Source: Betaproteobacteria bacterium
GTDB lineage: Bacteria > Pseudomonadota > Gammaproteobacteria > Burkholderiales > SG8-39
Direction of reading: 5' to 3'
DNA length: 34,238 bases
Assembly: GCA_947479645.1 (NCBI GenBank)
Contig: CANKAJ010000043.1
Coordinates: forward strand, 1-34,238
This document shows positions 10,465-18,843 of this stretch, in pieces; the first letter of the stretch is position 1, and each line of letters starts with the position of its first letter. Under the pieces are notes generated by a model that was given only the letters and a program-made list of their open reading frames with translations, ran no database searches and was not told the origin of the DNA. Made by a program: the position numbers and the translations under genes.

Positions 10465-12513
10465 ATGACGCATCCGCATCCCATGTCGATCCGCGCCCGG
10501 CTGATCCTGCTGGTGCTCGCCGTGGTGCTGCCCGCGGCTGGGCTGGTTGCGTGGATGTTCATTTACGATTCACGTGATGCGCAACTGGTTGCCCTGGTCG
10601 GGTTGGCTGTTTTCCTGGCGGCGCTGGCACTGGCTTACCGCATCGCTGCGGCAATCGTAAAGCCGATCAGTGCGCTCGCCAGAACCTCCATCAAAGTCGC
10701 CAATGGCGAACTGACCGCGCGCGCGCGTATCGCCGGACCAATCGAGCTTAAAGTGGTCGCACGCCAGTTCAACCATATGCTGGATGTCCGAGCGGATGCA
10801 GAGGAGGCGCTGCGCGACAGTGAGGAGCGCTTGCACAGCATTGTGCATATGGCCTCCGAGGCCTTTGTCGTGGTGAATGCGCAGTTCCATGTCATTTTGT
10901 TCAATCCCAGGGCCGAAGCCATATTTGGCTACACCATGGCCGCTGTCACTGGTTCCGGTATTGATCGCTTTATCCCGCCGCGTCTGCGTGAAATGCTGCG
11001 CCAGGATCTGGAAAAGCTCGCCACCGACGGGCCGCATTCGATTCGCATGAGCGACCAGGCGGATATGTGCGGCCTGCGTTCCAACGGGGAGGAGTTTCCC
11101 GTTGAGATGTCGCTCACCAGGATCGCACGCAATGGCAATCCCCTCTACTCGCTGGTGATCAATGACATCAGCGAGCGCAGGCGCGATGAGGCACGCCTGG
11201 ACAAGCTCGCCAATTACGACCCGGTAACTGCGCTGCCCAACCGGGCCATGTTCCGGCAGCGCCTGCAGCGCGCGCTGGTGCATGCGCAGCGTTTCAACGA
11301 GGAACTGGCGGTATTGTTCATCGATCTGGATCGGTTCAAGAACGTGAATGACGCCGTCGGCCATGACGCCGGTGACCGGGTTTTGCGTGCCATGGGTGAC
11401 AGGATCCGGGCCAGCCTGCGTGAAGTGGACACGCTGGCCTGCCTGGGCGGAGACGAATTTGCCGTGCTGCTGGAAAAGGTCACCGATGCGCGCATTGTCG
11501 GCAGCGTGGGGCGCAAGCTTCTGACGGCGATCGCCGAGCCGCTGATGCTGGATGGTCAGGAGTACCACATCACGGCCAGCATTGGCGTCAGCACCTATCC
11601 GGCCGATGGCAGCGAGGCGACCATGCTGTTTACGGGTGCAGACATCGCGATGCAGCGCGTGAAAGAGCACGGAATGAATAATTTGCAGTTTTATTCCGAG
11701 GCGATAAATGCGCATTCGATCGCCAGGTTGTCGCTTGAAACCGCTTTGCGTCACGCGCTGGAACGTAACGAGTTCCAGCTGCATTACCAGCCCAAGGTGG
11801 AGATTGCCAGCGGACGCATTACCGGAATGGAGGCGCTGGTGCGCTGGATGCGCCCGGAGTCTGGCATGGTGTCGCCGGCCGACTTCATTCCGCTGGCGGA
11901 GGAAACCGGCCTGATCGTGCCGATCGGGGCATGGGTAATGAAGACCGCCTGTGAGCGCAACTACGCCTGGCAGCGTCAGGGCATGCCCTTGTTGCGGGTG
12001 GCGGTCAATCTGTCGGTGCGGCAATTCGCGCTGGTCAATCTGGTGAGCGATGTGGCACGCGTGCTCGATGCAAGCGGTCTTGATCCGCAATGGCTGGAGC
12101 TGGAGATCACCGAGAGCATGGTCATGGATCATCCGGATCAGGCCATCAGAACACTGCGCCAGTTGAAGTCCATGGGCATTACGCTGGCCATAGACGATTT
12201 CGGGACCGGCTATTCATCCCTGGGGTATCTCAAGCGCTTTCCGATTGACTTCATCAAAATCGATCGTTCCTTCATCAAGGACATTCCGGGCAACAGCGAC
12301 GATGCGATCATCACCCGCACCATTATCGACATGACTCACAATCTGCGCCTGAAGGTGGTTGCCGAGGGCGTGGAGACCGAAGCGCAGGTGAATTTTCTGC
12401 GTGAGTACGCCTGCGATGAAATACAAGGATTCTTCTACAGCCGACCGTTGCCCGAGGATGCATTCTTGAGGCTGGTGCAGTCCCGGAACGACCAATTATT
12501 GAGTACGGCATGA
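10465..12513 (+). CDS. Membrane PAS-GGDEF-EAL c-di-GMP enzyme
   Basis: The 682-aa protein has two membrane segments close together (about 12-33 and 41-64), a HAMP-like linker to about 115, a PAS domain (about 122-235), a GGDEF domain and an EAL domain. GGDEF is intact (328-332) and preceded by the inhibitory-site pattern RxxD (REVD) at the canonical five-residue distance. EAL is intact (456-458), as are DDFGTG near 577 and VVAEGVE near 635, so both synthesis and hydrolysis of c-di-GMP look possible. Such hybrids often have one dominant activity, which cannot be told here. It lies between cheD and cheB in the same direction with short gaps, so it is probably part of the che transcript. The start could also be the ATG six codons later. 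Confidence 0.93.
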   Translation: MTHPHPMSIRARLILLVLAVVLPAAGLVAWMFIYDSRDAQLVALVGLAVFLAALALAYRIAAAIVKPISALARTSIKVANGELTARARIAGPIELKVVARQFNHMLDVRADAEEALRDSEERLHSIVHMASEAFVVVNAQFHVILFNPRAEAIFGYTMAAVTGSGIDRFIPPRLREMLRQDLEKLATDGPHSIRMSDQADMCGLRSNGEEFPVEMSLTRIARNGNPLYSLVINDISERRRDEARLDKLANYDPVTALPNRAMFRQRLQRALVHAQRFNEELAVLFIDLDRFKNVNDAVGHDAGDRVLRAMGDRIRASLREVDTLACLGGDEFAVLLEKVTDARIVGSVGRKLLTAIAEPLMLDGQEYHITASIGVSTYPADGSEATMLFTGADIAMQRVKEHGMNNLQFYSEAINAHSIARLSLETALRHALERNEFQLHYQPKVEIASGRITGMEALVRWMRPESGMVSPADFIPLAEETGLIVPIGAWVMKTACERNYAWQRQGMPLLRVAVNLSVRQFALVNLVSDVARVLDASGLDPQWLELEITESMVMDHPDQAIRTLRQLKSMGITLAIDDFGTGYSSLGYLKRFPIDFIKIDRSFIKDIPGNSDDAIITRTIIDMTHNLRLKVVAEGVETEAQVNFLREYACDEIQGFFYSRPLPEDAFLRLVQSRNDQLLSTA

Positions 12514-12544
12514 ACGGCACTTCTACCCTGCAACAGGAAATTTC

Positions 12545-13615
12545 ATGAAAAAAATCACTGTCATCGTGATCGACGATTCCGCGCTGATCCGCAAGCTGCT
12601 GACCGAGATCATCAACAATGAGCCTGACATGCAGGTGATCGGTGCCGCGCCAGACCCGCTGGTGGCGCGGGAAATGATCCGGTCGATGAATCCGGATGTG
12701 CTCACGCTTGATGTGGAAATGCCGAAAATGGACGGCCTGGATTTCCTCGAGAGGCTGATGCGGTTGCGGCCCATGCCGGTGGTCATGGTGTCCTCGTTGA
12801 CCGAGAAGGGTTCGGATGCCACGCTGCGGGCGCTTGAACTGGGGGCGGTGGACTACGTTTCCAAGCCGAAGCTGGATATTGTTCACGGGATTCAGGAGTA
12901 CGCCGCTGAAATTGCCGACAAGATCCGCACCGCCGCGGCCTCCCGACCGCGGGCCAGGCCGACAGCTGCCACGCCACGCGTCGGACACAATCTGGCGGCC
13001 CTGGGCAATCGCAGCATTTCCACGGAAAAACTGATCATCGTGGGCGCATCAACGGGGGGGACTGAAGCCATCAAGGAGTTCCTGCTTGATATGCCGCCCG
13101 ACTGTCCCGGTATTCTCATCACGCAGCACATGCCCGAGGCTTTCACAAAATCGTTTGCGGCGCGCCTGAACGGCCTTTGCCGTATCAGCGTGAAGGAGGC
13201 TGAGCATGGCGAGCGGGTGCTTCCCGGCCATGCCTATGTTGCCCCAGGCAATTGGCATCTTTTGCTGCGACGCAGTGGTGCCAATTACATGACGCAATTG
13301 AGTGACGGAGAACTGGTGAACCGCCACCGGCCATCGGTGGATGTGCTGTTTCGCTCCGCTGCCGAGCATGCCGGCAAGAATGCGGTCGGCGTGATCCTGA
13401 CCGGCATGGGCAAGGATGGGGCGCTGGGCATGCTGGAGATGAAGCGATCCGGCGCCTACAACTTTGCGCAGGACGAAGCCAGTTGCGTGGTCTTTGGCAT
13501 GCCCAAGGAGGCCATTGCCGCCGGTGGCACCGACGAAGTCCTGCCACTGCGCGATATCGCCCCCGGGGTTCTGCGTCATCTGCATGCCCTGGGTTCGCGC
13601 GCGATACGGGTTTGA
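12545..13615 (+). CDS. cheB: Chemotaxis methylesterase/deamidase CheB
   Basis: This 356-aa protein has a receiver domain (about 4-120) with acidic pocket DD (10-11) and phosphoacceptor Asp56 in [12 protein letters not shown] linker follows, then the CheB methylesterase domain. The catalytic triad is visible: Ser169 in GASTGG, His195 in TQHMP and Asp291 in GMGKDGA. Phosphorylation by CheA would activate removal of receptor methyl groups, opposing CheR. The start has AACAGGAAATTTC before the ATG. It closes the run of classical chemotaxis genes and is followed within about 30 bases by a hemerythrin gene. Confidence 0.97.
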   Translation: MKKITVIVIDDSALIRKLLTEIINNEPDMQVIGAAPDPLVAREMIRSMNPDVLTLDVEMPKMDGLDFLERLMRLRPMPVVMVSSLTEKGSDATLRALELGAVDYVSKPKLDIVHGIQEYAAEIADKIRTAAASRPRARPTAATPRVGHNLAALGNRSISTEKLIIVGASTGGTEAIKEFLLDMPPDCPGILITQHMPEAFTKSFAARLNGLCRISVKEAEHGERVLPGHAYVAPGNWHLLLRRSGANYMTQLSDGELVNRHRPSVDVLFRSAAEHAGKNAVGVILTGMGKDGALGMLEMKRSGAYNFAQDEASCVVFGMPKEAIAAGGTDEVLPLRDIAPGVLRHLHALGSRAIRV

Positions 13616-13647
13616 TACATGAACGCATATCACAGCGAATGCAAATC

Positions 13648-14133
13648 ATGACCAACCGGGTATCGATCATTGATTGGAGCGAGCAGCTTGCGACCGGGGT
13701 GCCCAGGATCGATGCCGAACATCGGAGGCTGATCGATCTCATCAACGAGCTGGGCGTGCTGCATCGGAGTCAGGCCACGGTGGCGCAGTTACGGGCTGCG
13801 CTTGCCGACCTGCGAAATTATGCTGAATATCACTTCCAGACCGAAGCCGATCTGATGCAGATTCATCCCGTCGATGCGGGTAACCGGCGCGTGCACCTGG
13901 CCGCGCACCAGGGCTTTGTCGATCAACTCGAGCGCGTCAATGCGCTGGTCGCCACCGACCCGGCGGCTGTCATCGAACACCTGCTCGCTTTCATGATGAA
14001 GTGGCTGCTTCACCATATTACCGGTGTCGATGCGCGCATGGCGCGCGAAATCATCAGCCTTGAGATGGGTATCAGTGATGGGGACGGCGGTGACGGGGGG
14101 GCGAATTTCACAAGGGGCTCGTCGATACCGTGA
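13648..14133 (+). CDS. Bacteriohemerythrin domain protein, probably split from the next gene
   Basis: This 161-aa protein is a hemerythrin fold that binds O2 at a di-iron site. The expected ligands are present: His25, His62 with Glu66, His83, His87, His123 and Asp128. An in-frame ATG three codons upstream is equally possible; neither has a strong ribosome site. After about residue 140 the sequence becomes Gly/Asp-rich and ends in GSSIP with its TGA overlapping the GTG of the next gene. Reading one frame over, the DNA directly after a run of seven G continues as a natural linker into the PAS-GGDEF protein. I therefore think the ancestral product was a hemerythrin-PAS-GGDEF protein. If the split is real, this half is a soluble oxygen-binding protein. 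Confidence 0.88.
   Translation: MTNRVSIIDWSEQLATGVPRIDAEHRRLIDLINELGVLHRSQATVAQLRAALADLRNYAEYHFQTEADLMQIHPVDAGNRRVHLAAHQGFVDQLERVNALVATDPAAVIEHLLAFMMKWLLHHITGVDARMAREIISLEMGISDGDGGDGGANFTRGSSIP
14095..14101 (+). repeat. G7 homopolymer at the hemerythrin/diguanylate cyclase frame switch
   Basis: Seven consecutive G lie where the hemerythrin frame and the diguanylate cyclase frame diverge. One added G would place both genes in a single open frame. No stop interrupts the cyclase frame between the run and the GTG at 14130. It may be a phase-variable tract, a fixed frameshift or a sequencing error. Confidence 0.7.
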
Positions 14134-15131
14134 GCGAACTCTACGATCGTATTGGGGAACGTACCCTGGAACTGCTGCAAGTCAATCAGCGCCTGAATAT
14201 CGAGACTGAGCAGCGCAAGCGGGCCGAGGAGGGCTTGCAGCTTGCCGCGATTGTTTTTGCCAATGTCAACGAAGCGGTCATGGTGACCGGGGCGAACAAC
14301 TGCATCATTGCCGTGAATCCCTCATTCACCCGAATTACCGGTTATGCATCCGACGAGGTGATCAGCCGCAATCCGAGCATGCTGTCAGGCGGGATCAATC
14401 CCCCCGAGTTTTATCAGGACCTGTGGCGTTCGCTGGAAGCAACAGGCAAGTGGGAAGGTGAAATTCGAAACCGGCGCAAGAGCGGCGAGTTTTACGTCGA
14501 ATGGCTTTCAATCAATCGGGTGCGCAGCGAAACCGCACACGGCATCACCCATCATGTCGGGGTCTTTTACGATGTCACCAACCGCCGCGCGGAGGCCGAT
14601 CGAATTCAGCGCATGGCGCACTATGATCTGATCACCAGCTTGCCGAATCGGGCCCTGCTGGAGGATCGCGCGCACCAGACCATTGCCAAGGCCGTGCGTG
14701 ATGGCACCAGGCTGGCGGTGATGTTTCTTGACCTGGACCGGTTCAAACGGGTCAACGATACCCATGGTCATTCCATCGGCGATCGGTTGCTGAATGAGGC
14801 CGCAGTGCGGTTGCAGGCGTGCCTGCGTGCGTCGGATACCGTGGCACGCATCGGTGGGGACGAGTTTGTGGTGCTTCTGCCCGAGGTGGAAGCCGTGGCC
14901 AACGCCATGACGGTTGCGCAGAAAATGCGCGAGTCGCTCAATCAGCCGTTTGAGTTTGACGGCAAATACCTGCACATCTCATGCAGTATCGGCATCGCCC
15001 TGTTTCCCGGTGATGGCATCAACGAGAAGCAACTTATCGAGAAAGCCGACGCGGCCATGTATCGAGCCAAGAAAAGCGGCCGCAACCGCGTGGAACCTTA
15101 TCCCCGGGGGGCAACTGAATTCGTTAAATAG
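14130..15131 (+). CDS. PAS-GGDEF diguanylate cyclase
   Basis: This 333-aa cytoplasmic protein has a short coiled-coil lead (RTLELLQVNQRLNIETEQRKR), a PAS domain (about 38-150) and a GGDEF domain. GGDEF is intact at 242-246 and has an inhibitory site RASD five residues before it, so active, feedback-controlled c-di-GMP synthesis is expected. The start is a GTG that overlaps the stop of the hemerythrin gene by four bases (GTGA), a coupling arrangement. The reading frame is also open upstream of this GTG and encodes FHKGLVDTVSELYDRIGERT without a break, which suggests the true start has been lost in a frameshift. As a pair the two genes would link oxygen binding to c-di-GMP production. Confidence 0.92.
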   Translation: MSELYDRIGERTLELLQVNQRLNIETEQRKRAEEGLQLAAIVFANVNEAVMVTGANNCIIAVNPSFTRITGYASDEVISRNPSMLSGGINPPEFYQDLWRSLEATGKWEGEIRNRRKSGEFYVEWLSINRVRSETAHGITHHVGVFYDVTNRRAEADRIQRMAHYDLITSLPNRALLEDRAHQTIAKAVRDGTRLAVMFLDLDRFKRVNDTHGHSIGDRLLNEAAVRLQACLRASDTVARIGGDEFVVLLPEVEAVANAMTVAQKMRESLNQPFEFDGKYLHISCSIGIALFPGDGINEKQLIEKADAAMYRAKKSGRNRVEPYPRGATEFVK

Positions 15132-15213
15132 TTTCAATGGTTTGCGGGTCGGCGCGAGGCGCTGAATTTGCCGCAGTCCGGGCCGGCAATACAGCGTACG
15201 CAATGCATAATCC

Positions 15214-15240
15214 TCAATGTTTGGCCCTGCTGGCCGATAT
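15214..15240 (+). promoter_or_regulatory. Sigma-28 (FliA) type promoter
   Basis: TCAA, 15 bases, then GCCGATAT matches the flagellar sigma-28 consensus TAAA-N15-GCCGATAA at 10 of 12 defined positions with exact spacing. It ends 36 bases before the next start codon. It suggests that the coiled-coil membrane protein is a late flagellar gene. Confidence 0.65.
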
Positions 15241-15276
15241 GAGATGAATTCGTATTGGTGTTAACCGGAAGGTTTT

Positions 15277-16092
15277 ATGCGCACCCCTTCGCCCTCAGCC
15301 GAATCGCACGAGTTGCCGCATGATGCGCATGCTCACGCACGGCCGCATTCGGCGCACGTGGCGGAGGAAGAGTCGCAGGCTGCGGAGAGTCTGTGGGGCC
15401 ATGTCCGGCGCTCGTGGCATGCAACGATCTGTGCCGCGGAAACAGCGATACTGGATCCCTGTATTGGCTTTTTGCAGCGTTTGCGCCAGCACGTCGCTGG
15501 TGCCCCGGTGCCTGATACGGATGCCGACGAGGACAGGCCGAGATCCCGGGTGGACCGGCCGACTGGCCGGCATGGGGCCGACGCGCACGCCGACGCCCAT
15601 GCCGTTGTGGCGGAGGCGCCCAAGCCCAGGCGTCGTCTGCGTGGGTTCCTCATTTATTTGAGCGTATTTCTGGTCGGTGGCATCGGTGGTGGTGTATCCG
15701 CCTACGAACTGCTTGAAAATATCCTCTATCGGCAGGTGGCCGAAGGCAGGCGTTTGAAACTGACAGTGGCCAAACAGAACAAGTCGGCTGCCATGGCTCA
15801 GAAGGAAATCGCCGAATCGGGGAAAAAGATCGAGGAATTGGAAAAACAACTGAAGGATTCGACCAGGGAAAGTCAGGCCAGACTCGACGCGATGCAGAAA
15901 ACGCTGACCCCGGCGCAGTTGGCTGAAGCGGCCAGTTTGACCGAAGCAATAAAGCATGCGAACCCATCCCCGCCAGATGGCGCAGGCGGCAATACACGCA
16001 CGGCACGCACGAACCTGTCGGGCAATTGTGACCTTGGTTCAGGTAACGTCGCAGCGGCGTTGAAGGACTGCGTGCAGGGGGGGCAGCGCTAG
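15277..16092 (+). CDS. His-rich, membrane-anchored coiled-coil protein of unknown function
   Basis: I do not recognise a family for this 271-aa protein. The first 40 residues are rich in His (HDAHAHARPHSAHV) and a second His/Ala/Asp cluster lies near residue 105. A basic stretch KPRRRLRG leads into one membrane segment at about 124-147 (FLIYLSVFLVGGIGGGVSAYELL). After it comes a Lys/Glu/Gln helix of about 70 residues that looks like a coiled coil, then a Gly/Asn/Thr tail with two Cys. The start has GGAAGG six bases upstream. With the positive-inside rule the His-rich part would be cytoplasmic and the coiled coil periplasmic. The sigma-28 site in front and the c-di-GMP genes on both sides suggest a motility role; this is inference. 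Confidence 0.8.
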   Translation: MRTPSPSAESHELPHDAHAHARPHSAHVAEEESQAAESLWGHVRRSWHATICAAETAILDPCIGFLQRLRQHVAGAPVPDTDADEDRPRSRVDRPTGRHGADAHADAHAVVAEAPKPRRRLRGFLIYLSVFLVGGIGGGVSAYELLENILYRQVAEGRRLKLTVAKQNKSAAMAQKEIAESGKKIEELEKQLKDSTRESQARLDAMQKTLTPAQLAEAASLTEAIKHANPSPPDGAGGNTRTARTNLSGNCDLGSGNVAAALKDCVQGGQR

Positions 16093-16139
16093 TCTACGTG
16101 TCAGTTCGTCACCGCGTGAGTGATAAGATATCGGCGGGC

Positions 16140-16167
16140 TAATGTTTTTCGGGCAATCTGCCGATAT
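16140..16167 (+). promoter_or_regulatory. Sigma-28 (FliA) type promoter
   Basis: TAATGTTT, 12 bases, then GCCGATAT resembles TAAAGTTT-N11-GCCGATAA with one extra base in the spacer. It stands about 48 bases before the GGDEF gene and would drive that gene and flhG. Confidence 0.6.
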
Positions 16168-16214
16168 AGGCGCGTGCCGGATTCGATCTTGAAGAGAGTT
16201 CGCTGAATTCTATC

Positions 16215-16976
16215 TTGACAATTCCCTTATCCTCCTGCGATGCGCCGTCCGGTGAACTCGATCTTCGAGTTGCTCTGCAGTTGCTGCGTCAGGCGGGCTA
16301 TGCCGATGGGCTGCAGGTGATGCCGGAGGTACAGTCGGGCTCCCTGCAGTCATGCTCCTGTGAGGCGCTGCAGGCCATCATCGACAGGCTGTGTGATATT
16401 TCGCTGCATGACGCTTTGACCGGGTTGGTCAACACGCGCTACTTCAAGTTGGCGCTGGGGCGGGAGGTTGACCGTGTCTTTCGCTCGGGTGAGATTGCCT
16501 TGTTGTTGCTCATTGATCTGGATAGTTTCAAGGAGATCAATGACACCTATGGACATCTGGTTGGTGACCAGGCGTTGCTTACCGTTGCCGGCGTGCTGAC
16601 AAAGAACGTTCGCCCAATGGATACTGCCGCGCGATGCGGTGGTGATGAATTCGCGGTGATCCTGCCCAATTGCCGACCCGATACCGGTCGCTTGATCGCC
16701 GAGCGTATCCGCATGCAGGTGGAACAGACGCCGATCGCACTGACAGATGGCAGGAATGTGCGAATGACGACGAGCATTGGCGGGACCCACATTTCGCCGT
16801 CGCGAAAACTGGTTTTCGAAGAAGTGCTGGACCAGGCCGATCAGCAACTGTACAGGGCGAAGTCGGAGGGTCGGAACCGGGTTTCTCTGGACGTACAGGC
16901 GCCGGTCGCCGCGCCGGTGTCCTTTGATGAAAAAAGTCAGCTGCTGGATCCTTTCGGGCGGGACTCCGATGAATAG
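16215..16976 (+). CDS. GGDEF diguanylate cyclase
   Basis: This 253-aa protein has about 55 N-terminal residues of uncertain fold containing a CSC pair, then one GGDEF domain. The active loop CGGDEF is intact (GGDEF 142-146) and the inhibitory site RPMD lies five residues before it, so it should make c-di-GMP under product control. No membrane segment or sensor is obvious, so control must come from the N-terminus, a partner or expression. The start used is a TTG without a good ribosome site; an ATG at 16320 would remove part of the N-terminal region. It overlaps the flhG start by eight bases, so the two are very likely cotranslated from the sigma-28 promoter upstream. Confidence 0.9.
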   Translation: MTIPLSSCDAPSGELDLRVALQLLRQAGYADGLQVMPEVQSGSLQSCSCEALQAIIDRLCDISLHDALTGLVNTRYFKLALGREVDRVFRSGEIALLLLIDLDSFKEINDTYGHLVGDQALLTVAGVLTKNVRPMDTAARCGGDEFAVILPNCRPDTGRLIAERIRMQVEQTPIALTDGRNVRMTTSIGGTHISPSRKLVFEEVLDQADQQLYRAKSEGRNRVSLDVQAPVAAPVSFDEKSQLLDPFGRDSDE

Positions 16977-17769
16977 TTCTGGATTGTCGGCGAGGATCGT
17001 TGCAATCACCAGTGGCAAAGGGGGGGTGGGCAAGACCTTTGTTGCAGCCAATCTCGCCGCGGCGTTGGTCAAACGCGGCAGACGCGTGCTTGTGCTGGAC
17101 GCTGATCTGGGACTGGCCAATCTCGATATCGTGCTGAATCTCAATCCCAAGGCGACGCTGCATGATGCCTTGACCGGTCAATGCGCCATCAAGGATATCG
17201 TGCTGGCGGCCCCAGGGGGATTCTGGGTGATGCCGGCTGCCTCTGGCCTGATTGAGTATTCCCGCCTGACCAGCGATGTGCAGGGGGAACTGCGACGGAT
17301 CATTGATGAACTTAGCGGTCAGTATGACTATCTGATACTCGATACGGGGGCAGGCATATCGGATCTGGTGCTTTTTGTTGCGTCGCTGGCGAAGGAGGTG
17401 CTGATTGTCGCGACGCCGGAGCCGGCTTCGATTGCCGATGCCTATGCCACCATCAAGATACTGGCATTGATGCAGCAGCGTACCTCCCTGAATCTGGTGT
17501 TCAACCAGGCGCGAAATGCCGCCGATGGTCGCAAACTGACCGAACAGTTGCAGCAGGTTGTGGATCGATTCGTCAATACTCAAACCGCGACAGCGGTAAG
17601 GCTCGTCCATCTGGGCCACATTCCCGGTGATCCTGCGGTGGGTAGTGCCGCACGCAAGCGCCAGCTGCTTTTTGTGCAAGCCCCTGATTCCCCCGCTTCA
17701 AAAGCCGTGGCTGAACTGGCCGAGGCGCTGGACGCGCCAGCGAAAGTGTCTCACTGCGCTCCTCAATAA
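16969..17769 (+). CDS. flhG: FlhG/FleN-like MinD-family ATPase
   Basis: This 266-aa P-loop ATPase of the MinD/ParA group has the deviant Walker A SGKGGVGKT at 15-23, VLDADLGLANLDIVL near 43-57 and the Walker B-like YLILDTGAG near 120. FlhG/FleN proteins limit flagellar number and placement, working against FlhF or FleQ. The DLGLANLDI signature and the absence of a clear C-terminal membrane-targeting helix favour FlhG/FleN over septum-site MinD. I chose the ATG after GGGCGGGACTCC, overlapping the GGDEF stop; a longer open frame upstream is only the shadow of that gene. flhF is not in the window. The link to a diguanylate cyclase in one transcript ties flagellar number control to c-di-GMP. Confidence 0.85.
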   Translation: MNSSGLSARIVAITSGKGGVGKTFVAANLAAALVKRGRRVLVLDADLGLANLDIVLNLNPKATLHDALTGQCAIKDIVLAAPGGFWVMPAASGLIEYSRLTSDVQGELRRIIDELSGQYDYLILDTGAGISDLVLFVASLAKEVLIVATPEPASIADAYATIKILALMQQRTSLNLVFNQARNAADGRKLTEQLQQVVDRFVNTQTATAVRLVHLGHIPGDPAVGSAARKRQLLFVQAPDSPASKAVAELAEALDAPAKVSHCAPQ

Positions 17770-17797
17770 GCCGGTCGCCGCGGGCAATTTTTTCTGT

Positions 17798-17813
17798 GGC
17801 CGTGTTCACGGCC
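17798..17813 (+). other. Perfect hairpin after flhG
   Basis: GGCCGTG-TT-CACGGCC forms a perfect seven-pair stem 28 bases after the flhG stop. There is no U-run behind it on either strand, so I do not call it an intrinsic terminator. Confidence 0.4.
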
Positions 17814-17922
17814 TGCGTTCCAGGCAGTTTCAGGCGTTGCACTGGCAATCCCCGTCATCGAAAAGTGTGCGCACGGGGATGCGCAATTTCTCCCCGTTCA
17901 TGGTGCTGTCAGTCACAGCTCC

Positions 17923-17950
17923 TTAAGTTGGGATAATTTTCTGCCGTTAT
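17923..17950 (+). promoter_or_regulatory. Weak sigma-28-like promoter
   Basis: TTAAGTTG, 12 bases, then GCCGTTAT has the same geometry as the site before the GGDEF gene but more mismatches. It lies 78 bases before the degenerate EAL gene. A purine-rich AAGGAGGAG follows directly. Confidence 0.4.
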
Positions 17951-18028
17951 AAGGAGGAGTCGCCGCGCAAACTGCTGGGGCCTGCCAGCCGGTCGCGTTT
18001 TTCCGGTCCTGGCCGGTCAAGAGGTTTC

Positions 18029-18817
18029 ATGGATCAATTGGTTACGCATAAAGAGAGCGAGAGCGAGCACAAGAGCCTTGCAGATCGGCTCGCAGCGGCG
18101 TTGCGGGAGGAAGAATTTGTATTGTACGGGCAGAAGATCGTGTCTCTGGTCGCCAATCCCGATGAGCGGCCCTTTCAGGAAATACTGATCCGGTTTCAGG
18201 AGGAAGAGGCCAAGCTGCTGCCACCGGGCAGTTTTTTTCCGATTCTGGAGGAGTGCGGCTTGCTGCCGTTTGTTGATCGTTGGGTGGTGAGTCGGATTAC
18301 ATTGTGGTCACATTTGGCGCAGACAATAAGACCAGAGTGTAAATTGCCGAACAATAGTATCAATCTATCAACGACAACTCTCAGCGATCAGGCCTTCATC
18401 GAGCATACGCGAAGGCATCTGCATGCCGCGGCATTGCCTGCCTTGACACTGTCGTTTGAAGTCACCTGCGACAGCGCCTTGGAGCAGTTCAAGGGTCTGC
18501 AAAATCTGATGGCGCATCTCAGGCCGCATGGGTGCGGCTTTGTGCTGGCGCGCTTCGATGGCAGCAAGGGGGCGTTCGAGTTGCTGCGAAAGCTCGCGCC
18601 GGAGTTCGTCAAGCTCAGCCCCGGGCTGGTGCGTGCTCTCGGTCAGGGAAGTACGGGTCTGAGCCGCGTCGATGCGATCAACCGCGAATGCCATCGGCTT
18701 GGCATCAAGACCATTGCCGAGCATGTGGAGAGTGACCAGACCATCACGCAATTGCGCATGCTTGGCGTGGATTTCGGCCAGGGCTTCGCCATCCAGTCGC
18801 CGCAACGGCTGGCCTAG
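18029..18817 (+). CDS. Degenerate EAL-domain protein, probably c-di-GMP-binding or inactive
   Basis: This 262-aa protein is a lone EAL domain. Several conserved positions remain: E51 in EILIR (the ExLxR pattern), N112 in INLS, E144 in FEVT, K195 in FVKL and E231 in AEHVES. The metal-binding pair of the DDFGTG motif is replaced by Ala174-Arg175 in LARFDGSKG, so phosphodiesterase activity is unlikely. Inactive EAL proteins are known to act as c-di-GMP receptors (LapD, FimX) or as flagellar regulators (YdiV); which applies here is unknown. The start has AGAGG six bases upstream. The HDOD gene follows within about 30 bases, so the two probably form an operon. Confidence 0.85.
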   Translation: MDQLVTHKESESEHKSLADRLAAALREEEFVLYGQKIVSLVANPDERPFQEILIRFQEEEAKLLPPGSFFPILEECGLLPFVDRWVVSRITLWSHLAQTIRPECKLPNNSINLSTTTLSDQAFIEHTRRHLHAAALPALTLSFEVTCDSALEQFKGLQNLMAHLRPHGCGFVLARFDGSKGAFELLRKLAPEFVKLSPGLVRALGQGSTGLSRVDAINRECHRLGIKTIAEHVESDQTITQLRMLGVDFGQGFAIQSPQRLA

Positions 18818-18843
18818 GTGAATCGAATGCGGTGGACAACAAT

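Noticed and set aside
17798-17813. Hairpin after flhG as an intrinsic terminator
   Set aside because: No U-run follows on either strand; the T-run lies on the wrong side.
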